Numbered from the stretch's first letter, positions 8,015 through 17,773 are shown. The stretch: DNA of 64,000 nt from Bdellovibrio sp. UBA4095 (GCA_002381805.1 DFXZ01000004.1:682001-746000); one strand, 5' to 3'. A program made the numbers and translations. Notes: generated from the letters alone by a model not told the origin.

Positions 8015-9305
8015 CAAATTCAGAAACAACTCTTTTAAAGAAGTCCCCGCGATCTTCAAACGACTTGAACTCGTCGAAGCTAGTTCCTCCGGGGCTTAGC
8101 AGTACTGTGTCCGGGGACTTTGCCAACTTCAACACTTCATCTAGAGCGGTTTTAAGCGTGCTATACTGGGTACCCGGCAGAGTCGATTTGCTTTGAGCCA
8201 GACCAGCACACTCTCCAAAAAATACGAACACTGTATCTTGAAGATTGGCCAGGTTTTTAAGTTGTTCCCATGGCAAGTTTTTGTCTTTTCCGCCGAGCAG
8301 TATGTGGAGTCGTCCACCATGCTGGAGAGTTTCATGGGCTGCTTGCGCGGCAATAATTACACTATCCATGGCCGTGGCTTTACTATCATCAATAAAGCGA
8401 ATGCCATTAACATAGCCAAGATTTTCCAAACGATGGGCAAGTCCTTTAAACTCTGTCATACCTTCGATGGCTTTTTTGGGCCACCCAGCCTCAAGCGCAA
8501 TGGCAGTCGCAAGTGCTAAGTTGTCTTGATTGTGCTTTCCGATCAGCTGGGCGTCGTGAAGATTGAAGGGCTCGAAAAGAGAATCTTCTTTGGAGACAAC
8601 GTAAAGATCTGTGAGATCTTTATTTTTTGCATACTCAAGAAGCTCGCCGCCCAACTTATTTAAGAACATTATCTTTTTAGTCAGCGTAAAAATTTTCCAC
8701 TTAGTATCATAATAATCTTGTAGGCTAGTATATCTCTCAAGATGATTTGGTGTCAGATAGGTGATTGCGGAATAATCGAGAGCGAGTCCTTCGCAATTCT
8801 CAAGTTGATAGCTGGAGAGTTCAAGAACCACCCAATCGGCGACGGATCTCTTGCGATCGACCAGTTCACAAGCGTATTCACAAAAAGGCGTACCTAAATT
8901 TCCACCCACAAAATAGTTTTTACTAAATGCGCCTAGACCGGCCCCAAGAAGTGAGACAGTTGTGCTTTTTCCAAGGGAACCCGTGACGCCGATCAACTTT
9001 TCATTTGTGAGGAATGAGCACGCCAAGGAAATTTCGCTAACTATCTGAAGACCCTGTTCGCGTGCTTTCTGAATCCATGGGCTCGCTAGTGGGACACCGG
9101 GAGACACCAGTAAGGTTTTGGGTTGACCTCGAGCTATCAGTTCTTGAGGGTCCTTAAAATCTGCTGTGTCCAGCTTTGCATCGAAAGTAAGAACATTTTC
9201 GGGTAATAGTCCCGAGGCTAAAAGCAGACGTTTTGCGGACTCCCCGCTTCGAGCCATACCTACAATTGCAATTGGTGTCTTGAGGTTCTTGATATATTCG
9301 TTCAT
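8004..9305 (-). CDS. murD: UDP-N-acetylmuramoylalanine--D-glutamate ligase
   Basis: MurD adds D-Glu to UDP-MurNAc-L-Ala in the cytoplasm. The Mur ligase P-loop is clear (GVTGSLGKSTTVSLL), followed by the YLTPNHLERY and FIDDSKATAMDS motifs, and HILLGGKDKNLPW and LLSPGGTSFDEFKSFEDRG near the C-terminus. I use the ATG at 9305 (433 residues), which places IAIVGMARSGESA about 12 residues from the start as in other MurD proteins; ATGs at 9317 and 9359 are possible, but the latter would overlap the divergent gene. It stands apart from the mcr/dcw cluster. Confidence 0.94.
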   Translation of the reverse strand: MNEYIKNLKTPIAIVGMARSGESAKRLLLASGLLPENVLTFDAKLDTADFKDPQELIARGQPKTLLVSPGVPLASPWIQKAREQGLQIVSEISLACSFLTNEKLIGVTGSLGKSTTVSLLGAGLGAFSKNYFVGGNLGTPFCEYACELVDRKRSVADWVVLELSSYQLENCEGLALDYSAITYLTPNHLERYTSLQDYYDTKWKIFTLTKKIMFLNKLGGELLEYAKNKDLTDLYVVSKEDSLFEPFNLHDAQLIGKHNQDNLALATAIALEAGWPKKAIEGMTEFKGLAHRLENLGYVNGIRFIDDSKATAMDSVIIAAQAAHETLQHGGRLHILLGGKDKNLPWEQLKNLANLQDTVFVFFGECAGLAQSKSTLPGTQYSTLKTALDEVLKLAKSPDTVLLSPGGTSFDEFKSFEDRGDFFKRVVSEFANL

Positions 9306-9334
9306 CTGCACGATCATATTAGCGGGAGGGAGAT

Positions 9335-10792
9335 TTGCCCACTTCTTTTTCACATCCAAAAGCTGACTTTAGGTTGGCACAATACACTGCGATAATCAGC
9401 GACCTTCACCTAAGTGAAGCAGAGCCGGTGAACATGCGTTTCCCGTTGTGGAAGAAGTTTAAAACTCGGCAGTTCTTTTTTGATGACGTTTTTGAAATGT
9501 TTCTCAGGGACGTTGAAACCAAGTCTCAGGGAGCTGCGGTTGAGCTGGTATTGAACGGAGACATATTTGATTTCGATAGCGTTCTGAAACTTCCAGATGA
9601 GCCGGTATTTCAAATTCACAACTTGGAGCGACACAAAGGTCTTTATCCAAGGGCCGAGCGTTCGAAATTTAAAATCGACGTTATTCTTAAAGATCATGCA
9701 ACTTTCGTGAATGCTCTGCGAGAGTTTGTAATACGTGGTAACCGGGTCGTTTTCGTCATTGGTAACCATGATCTTGAGCTGCACTTTGCCGAGGTACAAA
9801 AAGAAATTCTTAGACACCTGAATCTGTCTGAAGACCTACGTGCTCAAGTCCGATTTGTGGAATGGTTCTATATCAGCAACCAAGACACTCTGATCGAGCA
9901 CGGTAATCAATATGATCCCTACTGTATCTGCGAAGATCCTATCAACCCGTTCATTCGTGGCTATAACTATGTGTCTTTAAAATTGCCATTTGGCAATTTA
10001 GCCTGTCGTTACATTATGAATGGTATGGGCTTCTTCAATCCCCATGTTGATACAAATTATATAATGAGCTTACGTCAGTATCTGCACTTTTTTCTAAAGT
10101 ATATGCTGAAGGCTCAGCCCGGTATTATTCTGACCTGGTTCTGGGGTTCGATTTTAACTTTGGCTCACTCTTTTTCGGATAGACTCGCCTCGCCCATGCG
10201 GAACCCCCTGGGTATCGAGGACAGAATTTCTGTTGTCGCAGAGAAGGCGAATGCAGAACCGCGAATGGTCCGCGAGATGAAGGAGCTGTTTGTGGCGCCC
10301 GCCGCGAGCAATCCATTTTTACTCGCAAGAGAGCTTTGGTTGGATCGTGCATTTATAATATTCATTGCGTTTTTCCTTATTTTCCAAGTGATGGTATTCA
10401 TTAGGGCTGTCTTCGATGTTTCATTCTTCTGGGCATTCATTCCACTTTTTATTCTGTTGCCGTTCTTTCTTTTTTACAGCAAGTCCATCACGTCGTTGGT
10501 TTCAACATATAAAGAGCCCGACGATCGAATTCTTGCAATGACCAGCGCCATCACGAAGGTTAAGCGAATTGTCTATGGGCATACCCACCATGTTCGGCAC
10601 GAGATTATTGGATCAGTGGAGCATTTAAATAGTGGGTGCTGGTCGCCAGCATTCCTCGACGTCGAGTGTACCAAGGCCTTGGATCAGAAGACCTATGTGT
10701 GGATCTCGCCAGCAGAAGGATTGGGGCGCCAAGCGGAACTTTTTAGATTTGTTGACGGTAAATCAGAACCACATGTTACGAGTGCGAAATAA
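9335..10792 (+). CDS. Membrane-attached calcineurin-like metallophosphoesterase
   Basis: A 485-residue protein with all core metallophosphoesterase motifs: ISDLHLSE (Asp/His), NGDIFDFD, GNHDLE, HGNQYDP and YGHTHH. The start is TTG with a strong ribosome site (gggaggg, 9324-9330). Between about residues 340 and 390 there are two strongly hydrophobic segments, an insertion that should tie the enzyme to the membrane. The overall pattern recalls LpxH-type UDP-diacylglucosamine hydrolases, but the membrane insertion is unusual for them, so a phospholipid or lipid-linked substrate is only a guess. It is divergent from murD with overlapping 5' regions. Confidence 0.85.
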   Translation: MPTSFSHPKADFRLAQYTAIISDLHLSEAEPVNMRFPLWKKFKTRQFFFDDVFEMFLRDVETKSQGAAVELVLNGDIFDFDSVLKLPDEPVFQIHNLERHKGLYPRAERSKFKIDVILKDHATFVNALREFVIRGNRVVFVIGNHDLELHFAEVQKEILRHLNLSEDLRAQVRFVEWFYISNQDTLIEHGNQYDPYCICEDPINPFIRGYNYVSLKLPFGNLACRYIMNGMGFFNPHVDTNYIMSLRQYLHFFLKYMLKAQPGIILTWFWGSILTLAHSFSDRLASPMRNPLGIEDRISVVAEKANAEPRMVREMKELFVAPAASNPFLLARELWLDRAFIIFIAFFLIFQVMVFIRAVFDVSFFWAFIPLFILLPFFLFYSKSITSLVSTYKEPDDRILAMTSAITKVKRIVYGHTHHVRHEIIGSVEHLNSGCWSPAFLDVECTKALDQKTYVWISPAEGLGRQAELFRFVDGKSEPHVTSAK

Positions 10793-10887
10793 CATTAGTG
10801 CGGTGCAAAAAGATTTCCCGTTGTCATTCGTGGGACCCTATGCAAACCTTTTATTGTTCTACTAACATGGATGGAGAGGTTTGAATC

Positions 10888-11082
10888 ATGGCAGACGTAC
10901 TTGTAGTTACCAGCAAAGTTAAAAAGTTGATCAAAGAAAAAGGCGAAATGAACACTTCTGCTGAAACAATCGACGTTCTTAGTAAAGCAATCGAACAGCT
11001 TTGCTTAAAAGGAGTCGAAAGCGCAAAAGCTGATGGTCGTAAGACTGTAATGGCTCGCGACATTGTTATTGATCATCTTTAA
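10888..11082 (+). CDS. Bacterial histone (single histone fold, Bd0055-like)
   Basis: A 64-residue protein consisting of one histone fold: helix 1 (VTSKVKKLIKEK), a Thr-Ser-containing turn (MNTSAETIDVLS), a long central helix (IDVLSKAIEQLCLKGVESAK) and the closing RKTVMARDIVIDHL, with the RKT/ARD 'D-loop' signature of archaeal and bacterial histones. It closely resembles the B. bacteriovorus histone Bd0055 as I recall it, an abundant nucleoid protein reported to bind DNA as dimers and bend it. It has a good Shine-Dalgarno (ggagagg) and its own terminator, so it is a monocistronic, probably highly expressed gene, convergent with ligA. Confidence 0.93.
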   Translation: MADVLVVTSKVKKLIKEKGEMNTSAETIDVLSKAIEQLCLKGVESAKADGRKTVMARDIVIDHL

Positions 11083-11108
11083 GATTTCTTAAAATGATAA
11101 ATAAAAGA

Positions 11109-11139
11109 ACCCACGCCATTGATTGGTGTGGGTTTTTTT
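11109..11139 (+). terminator. Intrinsic terminator after histone gene (bidirectional)
   Basis: The inverted repeat aacccacgcc / ggtgtgggtt (one G-T pair) is followed by a run of T. A-rich sequence on the other side suggests it also ends ligA transcripts coming from the right. Confidence 0.85.
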
Positions 11140-11140
11140 A

Positions 11141-13138
11141 TTAAAGCATAGTCTGTAGTTGATCCCAGGTAATAATTTGGACACCAAGCCCCTGTGCCTT
11201 TTCGACTTTAGATCCAGGATCGTCGCCCACAACCAAATAATTTAGCTTGGCGGACACAGAACTTAAAATCTTTCCTCCGTTTTTCTCTATGAAATCTTTG
11301 GCATCGTCACGCTTGACTGGAAGCGTACCGGTGATGAGGAAGCTTTTGCCAGACAGTGGTCCCTCTTGGGCACGAACTGGATTGGTAATTTTAATACCCA
11401 AGTTTTGCAGCTCTTGAATTTCTTGCGCAAGCTTGGGGTTGCTTGTCCATTCTATAATAGACTTAGCAACCTTGGGCCCTATCTCTGGCACTTGCAACAA
11501 TTCTTCTTCGCTTGCCTTCAGGAACTTTTCGATGGTTAAAAAATGGTCGGCTAAAAGTTTGGCTGTTTGCTCTCCAACAAATCTGATCCCGAGAGAAAAA
11601 ATGAATCGAGCAAGTGTAGGAGTTCTGGAGTTGTGGATGCTGTCGATAATGTTTTGCGCAGACTTTTCCCCTTGCCTCTCGAGAGATAGAACATCCGCTT
11701 TTGTAAGTCGGAAAAAGTCAGAAAAACGAAGAACTAGCTTATGATCGACGAAGGTTTCAATTAAGCGGTCACCGACCTTATCAATATTCATTGCTCGTCG
11801 AGCAACGAAATGCTTCAGTGATTCTTTTACCATTGCTATGCACAGTGGATTTACGCATCTGGTGACGACCTCACCTTCAACTCGTTGAACTTTCGATCCA
11901 CATGCGGGACAGCTACTGGGCATTAAAAAGGCTTGGCTATTTTTTGGCCTTAAGTTTGCGACGACGGAAACTATTTCAGGAATAACGTCCCCGGCTCGCT
12001 GAACCACCACAGTATCGCCGACTCGTACATCTTTTCTATCAATTTCATCCTGATTGTGAAGTGTTGCATTCGTAACTGTGACACCACCCACCTTAACGGG
12101 TTTCATTATTGCAACCGGAGTCAGGGCGCCGGTTCTTCCCACCTGCACGATAATGCTTTCCACAAGAGTTTGTGCTTGTTCGGGTTTGAATTTAGCCGCA
12201 GAGGCCCAGCGTGGACTGCGCGCAACCAAGCCGAGGTCATCTTGAACAGCAAGGGAATTCACTTTTATTACAATGCCATCAATGTCGAAGGGAAGTTCCG
12301 AGCGAATTTTTTCTATGTGCTGGTAGTAGTCAATGACTGCTTTTCCTCCACTACAGACACGGACTAAATCTTGTTTGTGATTTACTGCTGAGGGAAGGCC
12401 GGCCTTTACAAAGTAACTTTCAACTTCATGCTGGGTTGAAAACTCTACCCCCTCAACAGCTCCTAAGGCATAGGCGAAAAATTTAAGCGGTCTGGATGCG
12501 GCGATTTTTGAATCCAGTTGACGAATGGTTCCTGCCGCGGCATTTCGTGGATTTGCAAAAGTTTGCAGTCCTGATTCTTGTTGGAGCTCATTTAAATTGG
12601 CGAAGTCTTTTTTAAACATCAGAACTTCACCACGAACTTCAAGCAATGCCGGTGGTTCTTTCAAAGACAGTTTAAGCGGAATACTTCTAATGGTTCTTAC
12701 GTTCTGTGTGACATCCTCGCCAACCGTTCCGTCGCCTCGGGTTAAAGCGCGGACGAGCAGTCCGTTTTCATAAATCAACTCCATCGACAGACCATCAAAC
12801 TTGGGCTCACAAAGATAGTCTAAGTCGTCCTGAGTATTCAGGAACTTTTTTGTGCGTTCATCAAATTCAAGAATGTCTTCCGTGGAATAGCTATTGGCAA
12901 GAGACAACATCGGCAAACGATGGGGGGCTTTTTCGAAAGTCCCTAACGGAGCAGCACCCACCCTTTGTGAAGGTGAATCTGCTAAATCAAGGCCTTCGTT
13001 CTTTTGTTCAATTTTTAAAAGCTCGGCCATTAGTTGATCATATTCATAATCAGAGATGAGGGGCTGATCCAAAACATGGTACTGATAATCATGTTTTGCC
13101 AATATTTGCTTGAGCTCTTCATGGCGTTTTTTAGACAT
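11141..13138 (-). CDS. ligA: NAD-dependent DNA ligase
   Basis: LigA seals nicks during replication and repair. The 665-residue protein has every expected part in order: the Ia domain (YDQLMAELLKIE), adenylation Lys113 in EPKFDGLSME, the OB fold, a four-Cys zinc finger (CPACGSKVQ...TRCVNPLC), helix-hairpin-helix repeats (LLQVPEIGPKVAKSI) and a C-terminal BRCT domain (LSGKSFLITGTLP to the end). Length is standard. It is divergent from gatC and convergent with the histone gene. Confidence 0.97.
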   Translation of the reverse strand: MSKKRHEELKQILAKHDYQYHVLDQPLISDYEYDQLMAELLKIEQKNEGLDLADSPSQRVGAAPLGTFEKAPHRLPMLSLANSYSTEDILEFDERTKKFLNTQDDLDYLCEPKFDGLSMELIYENGLLVRALTRGDGTVGEDVTQNVRTIRSIPLKLSLKEPPALLEVRGEVLMFKKDFANLNELQQESGLQTFANPRNAAAGTIRQLDSKIAASRPLKFFAYALGAVEGVEFSTQHEVESYFVKAGLPSAVNHKQDLVRVCSGGKAVIDYYQHIEKIRSELPFDIDGIVIKVNSLAVQDDLGLVARSPRWASAAKFKPEQAQTLVESIIVQVGRTGALTPVAIMKPVKVGGVTVTNATLHNQDEIDRKDVRVGDTVVVQRAGDVIPEIVSVVANLRPKNSQAFLMPSSCPACGSKVQRVEGEVVTRCVNPLCIAMVKESLKHFVARRAMNIDKVGDRLIETFVDHKLVLRFSDFFRLTKADVLSLERQGEKSAQNIIDSIHNSRTPTLARFIFSLGIRFVGEQTAKLLADHFLTIEKFLKASEEELLQVPEIGPKVAKSIIEWTSNPKLAQEIQELQNLGIKITNPVRAQEGPLSGKSFLITGTLPVKRDDAKDFIEKNGGKILSSVSAKLNYLVVGDDPGSKVEKAQGLGVQIITWDQLQTML

Positions 13139-13248
13139 ATCAGGACTCTATCACTCAATAAGGTCCAGTCACTGTAGGATGCATTGAGCAAAAGATGACG
13201 ACCTCGGTTTTTTTGTTTAATTTTAAAGGACGTTCCAAAGGAGTCCGC

Positions 13249-13530
13249 ATGATTGATAAGAAAACAATCCAGAACATTGCGAAACTGGCACGTCTTAAGA
13301 TTTCCGAAGTAGAAGCCGACGATTATAGCCAGCAACTGACACAAGTGATGGACTACTTTGAGAGAATTTCCAAGATTGATACCTCGGGAGTAGAGCCCCT
13401 GGTGACTCCTGCCGAAATTGAAGTTCATTGGAGAGAAGATGTTGTTGAGCAGGAACATACGGCTGAAGATATGGTCGCAAATGCACCAGCAAGAGCTGGC
13501 AATCTTTTTAAAGTACCACCAGTAGTATAG
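13249..13530 (+). CDS. gatC: Asp-tRNA(Asn)/Glu-tRNA(Gln) amidotransferase subunit C
   Basis: GatC is the small clamp that holds GatA and GatB together. I start at the ATG at 13249, which has a strong Shine-Dalgarno (aaaggag) and gives the normal 93-residue protein beginning MIDKKTIQNIAKLARLKIS. The typical MDYFERISKIDTSGVEPLVTP section follows, and the C-terminal NAPARAGNLFKVPPVV is the conserved tail. It leads the gatC-gatA-gatB operon with 9 bases to gatA. Confidence 0.96.
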   Translation: MIDKKTIQNIAKLARLKISEVEADDYSQQLTQVMDYFERISKIDTSGVEPLVTPAEIEVHWREDVVEQEHTAEDMVANAPARAGNLFKVPPVV

Positions 13531-13539
13531 GAAATTCAG

Positions 13540-15012
13540 ATGGATTTAGTGAACTCAAGTCTTACGGATATTTCCAATGCTGTAAAAGATCAAAAAATCA
13601 GCGCCGAAGAGGTGGCATCCTTTTTCTTTAAAAGAATGAAGGATCTGAACCAATCTTTAAACGCTGTGGTTTTCGAAGACGAAAATTTTTTAAGCGCTGC
13701 TAGAGTCATCGACAGCAAAATCTCTAAGGGTGAGGAATTGGGCCCCTTGGCGGGTGTCCCTTTCGGCATAAAAGACATGCTTTGCGTTCGGAATCTTCCT
13801 GCAACAGCGGGTTCGAAGATTCTTCAAGGCTTTGTTCCGCCATATGACTCCACGGCCGTAGCGAAACTAAAAAACGCCGGCGCGGTTATACTAGGAAAAT
13901 TGAATCAAGATGAGTTTGCGATGGGATCCTCGAATGAAACTTCTATTCAAGGTGCTGTCCAAAACCCTTGGAACAATAAGTATGTACCTGGAGGCTCCTC
14001 TGGGGGCTCGGCTGCTGCTCAGGCGTCTCGAATGATGGCGGCTACTTTAGGTACCGACACGGGCGGATCCATTCGTCAGCCAGCAAGCTTTTGTGGAGTC
14101 GTCGGCGTCAAGCCAACATATGGCAGAGTCAGTCGTTATGGGGTCATTGCGTATGCTTCATCCTTAGATCAGGTGGGGCCGATGACAAGTACTGTTGAGG
14201 ATGCTGCACTTACACTTGAGGTGATATCAGGATTTGATGCAAAAGATTCGACGTCATCGCAAAGAGCGGTTCCAGAATGGACTCGCGCACTTTCAAAAGA
14301 CCTAAAGGGTATTCGCGTAGGCCTTTTGAAAGAATGCATGAGAAGTTCACTTCACAAAGATGTGGAAAAGTCGGTTGAAAACTCCATAGATGAACTTAAA
14401 AAAATGGGAGCCGAAATCGTCGAGGTGTCGCTACCGTTAATCGAATATGCAGTTCCCGTCTACTATCTGATTGCAGCTTGCGAGGCTTCTTCAAATCTTG
14501 CTCGTTACGATGGCGTAAAGTACGGATATCGATCGGACTTTAAAAACCTATCATCTGTTGATTTGGAAACCTTCTATAGTCAAACCCGCGGAGAAGGATT
14601 CGGAGCCGAAGTTAAAAGACGAATCATGATGGGCACTCACGCCCTCTCCAGTGGATACTATGACTCTTACTATTTAAAGGCAGGTAAGGTCCGTCGCCTT
14701 TTCGTTAATCAATACAAAGATGCATTCAAGCAGTGCGATGTTATTCTAAGCCCTGTCACTGCCGCGCCAGCCTTTAAATTAGGAGAGAGAATTGCAGATC
14801 CACTGCAAATGTATCTGAACGACATCTTTACGACATCTACAAACTTAGCGGGTTTGCCAGGGATGAGTGTGCCGTTTTCGTTATCTACCGACGGTTTGCC
14901 CATAGGCATTCAAATCACAGCGAACCATTTTGATGAGCAAAGAATGTTGAATGTGGCTTGGGCCTTGGAATCAGTGGCGCCTGCGAAAGGAAAAAGACCT
15001 CATGTCTTCTAA
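13540..15012 (+). CDS. gatA: Asp/Glu-tRNA amidotransferase subunit A
   Basis: GatA is the amidase subunit that frees ammonia from glutamine for the amidation of mischarged tRNA. The Ser-cis-Ser-Lys triad is intact: Lys78 in VPFGIKDML, Ser153 in GGSSGGSAAA and Ser177 in GTDTGGSIRQPAS. The 490-residue length is typical. Its end overlaps the start of gatB by 11 bases, implying coupled synthesis of the two large subunits. Confidence 0.97.
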   Translation: MDLVNSSLTDISNAVKDQKISAEEVASFFFKRMKDLNQSLNAVVFEDENFLSAARVIDSKISKGEELGPLAGVPFGIKDMLCVRNLPATAGSKILQGFVPPYDSTAVAKLKNAGAVILGKLNQDEFAMGSSNETSIQGAVQNPWNNKYVPGGSSGGSAAAQASRMMAATLGTDTGGSIRQPASFCGVVGVKPTYGRVSRYGVIAYASSLDQVGPMTSTVEDAALTLEVISGFDAKDSTSSQRAVPEWTRALSKDLKGIRVGLLKECMRSSLHKDVEKSVENSIDELKKMGAEIVEVSLPLIEYAVPVYYLIAACEASSNLARYDGVKYGYRSDFKNLSSVDLETFYSQTRGEGFGAEVKRRIMMGTHALSSGYYDSYYLKAGKVRRLFVNQYKDAFKQCDVILSPVTAAPAFKLGERIADPLQMYLNDIFTTSTNLAGLPGMSVPFSLSTDGLPIGIQITANHFDEQRMLNVAWALESVAPAKGKRPHVF

Positions 15013-16438
15013 TGACTTTGAAGCCGTCATAGGTATCGAGATACATGTTCAGCTAAACACGAAGTCGAAGATCTTCAGTTCGGATTCCACAACATTCGAT
15101 TCTGGTGATAACGAGAACACTTCCCCAGTAAGCGTCGGCATGCCCGGTACTTTGCCAGTACTCAACAAAAAAGCGGTAGAGTTTGCCGTCAAAACCGGCT
15201 TAGCGTTGGGTTGCAATGTCAGTCAAAAATCAGTTTTCGCGCGGAAAAACTATTTCTATCCGGATTTGCCGAAAGGCTACCAGATTTCTCAACACGATAA
15301 ACCTATCTGCGAAGGTGGTTCAGTCAGCTTTGTCGTAGATGGTGTCAAGAAAACGGTCTCTATCACTCGTGCGCATATGGAAGAGGATGCTGGAAAGTCA
15401 CTGCATCACGGTGATTGCACGCTGATTAACTATAATCGCGCAGGCATTCCGCTTCTAGAAGTTGTTTCCGGTCCGGATATGCACAGTCCGGCAGAGGCTG
15501 CGCAGTACTGTCGCACTGTTCGGCAGATTGTTCGCTATTTAGAGGTCTGTGACGGAAATATGGAAGAGGGATCGTTGCGTTGCGATTGCAATGTTTCGGT
15601 AAAAAGAAAAAATGAATCCACCTTGGGAACAAAAGTTGAAATCAAGAACGTCAACTCCTTTCGTTTTGTAGAGAAAGCCATCGAGTATGAAATCGAACGG
15701 CAAATAGAGGTGCTCGAGCGCGGTGAAAGTATTATTCAAGAGACGAGACTCTGGGATCCTGACAAAAACCGAACTTTTACGATGCGGGTGAAAGAGGATG
15801 CTCAAGACTATCGCTATTTTCCAGAGCCAGATCTGCTTCCCGTAACAATCACCCAGGAGTCTATTGATAAGATTCGCCAACATTTGCCTGAACTTCCGGC
15901 CAATCGTAGGGAGCGCTTCAAGTCAGACTTTGGACTTTCCGATCACGATGCAGATTTGCTGACATCCGAAAGAGAGATCGCAGATTACTTCGAGGAAACA
16001 GCAAGCGCTTGTAAAAATGCGAAAGCGGCCGCCAACTGGATCATGAGTGAGCTGCTTAGAGAATTGAATCAAGGTTCGAAACAGATTCAGGAATCTTCTC
16101 TTAAACCTTCGGATTTAGGGGCACTCATAAGACTTATAGACGAAGGCACAATATCTGGAAAAATCGCCAAAACAGTCTTTCAGGAAATGTGGGTGACGGG
16201 AAAGTCTCCCCAAGAAATTGTTAAAGAAAAAGGACTCGTGCAAATAACTGATCCTCAAGTCATCGAGGCTCTTGTTGAGCAGGTCCTAAATGAAAATTCC
16301 CAGCAGGTAGCTGCCCATAAAAGTGGAGCGAAAAAGAATCTCTTTGGGTATTTTGTCGGGGCTGTTATGAAGGCCTCGAAAGGACAAGCTAATCCAGACC
16401 TAGTAAATAAAATTATACAGGAAAAACTAAAATCATGA
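15002..16438 (+). CDS. gatB: Asp/Glu-tRNA amidotransferase subunit B
   Basis: GatB activates the misacylated tRNA and receives ammonia from GatA. I start at the ATG at 15002 (478 residues, MSSNDFEAVIGIEIHVQLN), preceded by aaagga, which fits the family N-terminus; an earlier in-frame ATG lies deep inside gatA. The signature LPKGYQISQHDKPI and the NRAGIPLLEVVSGPD motif are present, and the C-terminal YqeY-like helical tail is complete. asnS is also in this window, so the likely main job of GatCAB here is making Gln-tRNA(Gln). Confidence 0.96.
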   Translation: MSSNDFEAVIGIEIHVQLNTKSKIFSSDSTTFDSGDNENTSPVSVGMPGTLPVLNKKAVEFAVKTGLALGCNVSQKSVFARKNYFYPDLPKGYQISQHDKPICEGGSVSFVVDGVKKTVSITRAHMEEDAGKSLHHGDCTLINYNRAGIPLLEVVSGPDMHSPAEAAQYCRTVRQIVRYLEVCDGNMEEGSLRCDCNVSVKRKNESTLGTKVEIKNVNSFRFVEKAIEYEIERQIEVLERGESIIQETRLWDPDKNRTFTMRVKEDAQDYRYFPEPDLLPVTITQESIDKIRQHLPELPANRRERFKSDFGLSDHDADLLTSEREIADYFEETASACKNAKAAANWIMSELLRELNQGSKQIQESSLKPSDLGALIRLIDEGTISGKIAKTVFQEMWVTGKSPQEIVKEKGLVQITDPQVIEALVEQVLNENSQQVAAHKSGAKKNLFGYFVGAVMKASKGQANPDLVNKIIQEKLKS

Positions 16439-17346
16439 GAGTTGCAGCCCTTGATCTCGGAACCAATACTTTTCTATGTCTAATTGCCGATGGAGATTCT
16501 TCTGGCATTAAGGTTGTTCACAAAGATCTGATGCAGGTGGTCCGCCTGGGCCAAGAAATAGACAAAACCGGAAAATTTCATCCTGAGGCGTTAGCAAGAG
16601 CCAGAAGTTGCCTGAAGTCTTTTAAAAAAGAAATCGATAGCTGCAAGGTCGATAAAATTTTAGCAATGGCAACTTCAGCTGCTCGCGATGCCGAAAACGG
16701 TTCGGAGCTTTTTAAAATTGGGCAGGATCTTGGAATTCCTATAGAAATAATCCCAGGTAAGGACGAGGCAAGAATCACTTATCAAGGCGCAATAGCCGGT
16801 AAAGACAGAAATGTTTCAAAGTCTTATTTAGTAGTTGATGTTGGCGGCGGATCCACCGAGATGATCCTTGGCGCCGGGTCGAAAATTATTCACGGAGAAA
16901 GCGCAGATATCGGCGGCGTGCGTCTGACTGAAAGGTTTGTCACTGTTCAGCCGATTCCTCCGTCAGAGCAACTGGAGATGGGTGGTTACATCAAGAAGCA
17001 ATTGGCCAGCGTGCTCACACAAATTAAAAAGCATCCTCTAGACGAAGTTGTCGCAGTGGCTGGAACTCCCACTTCTATTGCTGCAATCGAACTCGGTGGT
17101 TACGACGAAAAAAAGGTCGATAGCTTTTATCTTTCGAGAGAGCGTTTGGAATTTTGGAATAAAGAATTTGCAGCAACTTCGGTCCAGGAAAAGAAAGATA
17201 AGTATAGTTTGGGTGGCCGGGCCGATATAATTTTTGCGGGCTCGTTGATTCTTTTAGAAATTTTGCGTGAGCTAAATTTGAATGGACTGACGGTCTCTAC
17301 GAAAGGTGTCAGATATGGCGTCGCGATCGAAATGTTTCGTAATTAA
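16435..17346 (+). CDS. Ppx/GppA-family phosphatase
   Basis: The 303-residue protein belongs to the exopolyphosphatase/pppGpp phosphatase group of the actin-like ATPase superfamily. The phosphate-binding loops are visible: AALDLGTNTFLCLIA at the start, YLVVDVGGGSTEMIL in the middle and AVAGTPTSIAAIELGG later. It contains only the two core domains and lacks the long C-terminal part of E. coli Ppx, as many short family members do. Whether it cuts polyphosphate or pppGpp cannot be told from the sequence. It overlaps gatB (ATGA), linking it to the translation operon. Confidence 0.88.
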   Translation: MRVAALDLGTNTFLCLIADGDSSGIKVVHKDLMQVVRLGQEIDKTGKFHPEALARARSCLKSFKKEIDSCKVDKILAMATSAARDAENGSELFKIGQDLGIPIEIIPGKDEARITYQGAIAGKDRNVSKSYLVVDVGGGSTEMILGAGSKIIHGESADIGGVRLTERFVTVQPIPPSEQLEMGGYIKKQLASVLTQIKKHPLDEVVAVAGTPTSIAAIELGGYDEKKVDSFYLSRERLEFWNKEFAATSVQEKKDKYSLGGRADIIFAGSLILLEILRELNLNGLTVSTKGVRYGVAIEMFRN

Positions 17347-17773
17347 TTTATTTTCGGTAATATTGTTGTTTTCTCCGGGAGCTTTCGCAGAAAAGACTTT
17401 TGCGAAAAAGAAGATTCAGGTCGGCTCGGAAGTTCTCGAAGTCGAGGTCGCACAGACACCCCAACAACACGCTCAGGGCCTTATGTTTAGACCGCGCCTT
17501 GGGGAAAACGAAGGCATGCTTTTTATTTTTCAGGGCGAAGAGACACGATCCTTCTGGATGAAGAACACTCTTATTGATCTTTCGATCGGATTTTTCGACC
17601 GAAACGGGACTTTAGTCGACGTCCAGGAAATGAAATCGGGAAAAGGAATTCCGGACTCAGCGTTGAAGTCGTATCTTAGTGTAAAGCCCGCTAAGTACGC
17701 CCTGGAGATGAACACGGGTTGGTTTGATAAGAAAAAAATAAAAATCGGCACAAAACTCAGGATCCTCCCATAG
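17315..17773 (+). CDS. Exported DUF192 protein
   Basis: A 152-residue exported protein of the DUF192 family. After a signal peptide (ending GAFAEK), the family core is easy to follow: VAQTPQQHAQGLMFRPRLGENEGMLFIF, then SFWMKNTLIDLSIGFFD and YALEMNTGWFDK, covering positions about 17450-17740. I prefer the ATG at 17315, with aggtg just upstream, over a GTG 9 bases earlier. The gene overlaps the end of the Ppx/GppA gene by 32 bases in another frame. The family has no settled function. Confidence 0.85.
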   Translation: MASRSKCFVINLFSVILLFSPGAFAEKTFAKKKIQVGSEVLEVEVAQTPQQHAQGLMFRPRLGENEGMLFIFQGEETRSFWMKNTLIDLSIGFFDRNGTLVDVQEMKSGKGIPDSALKSYLSVKPAKYALEMNTGWFDKKKIKIGTKLRILP

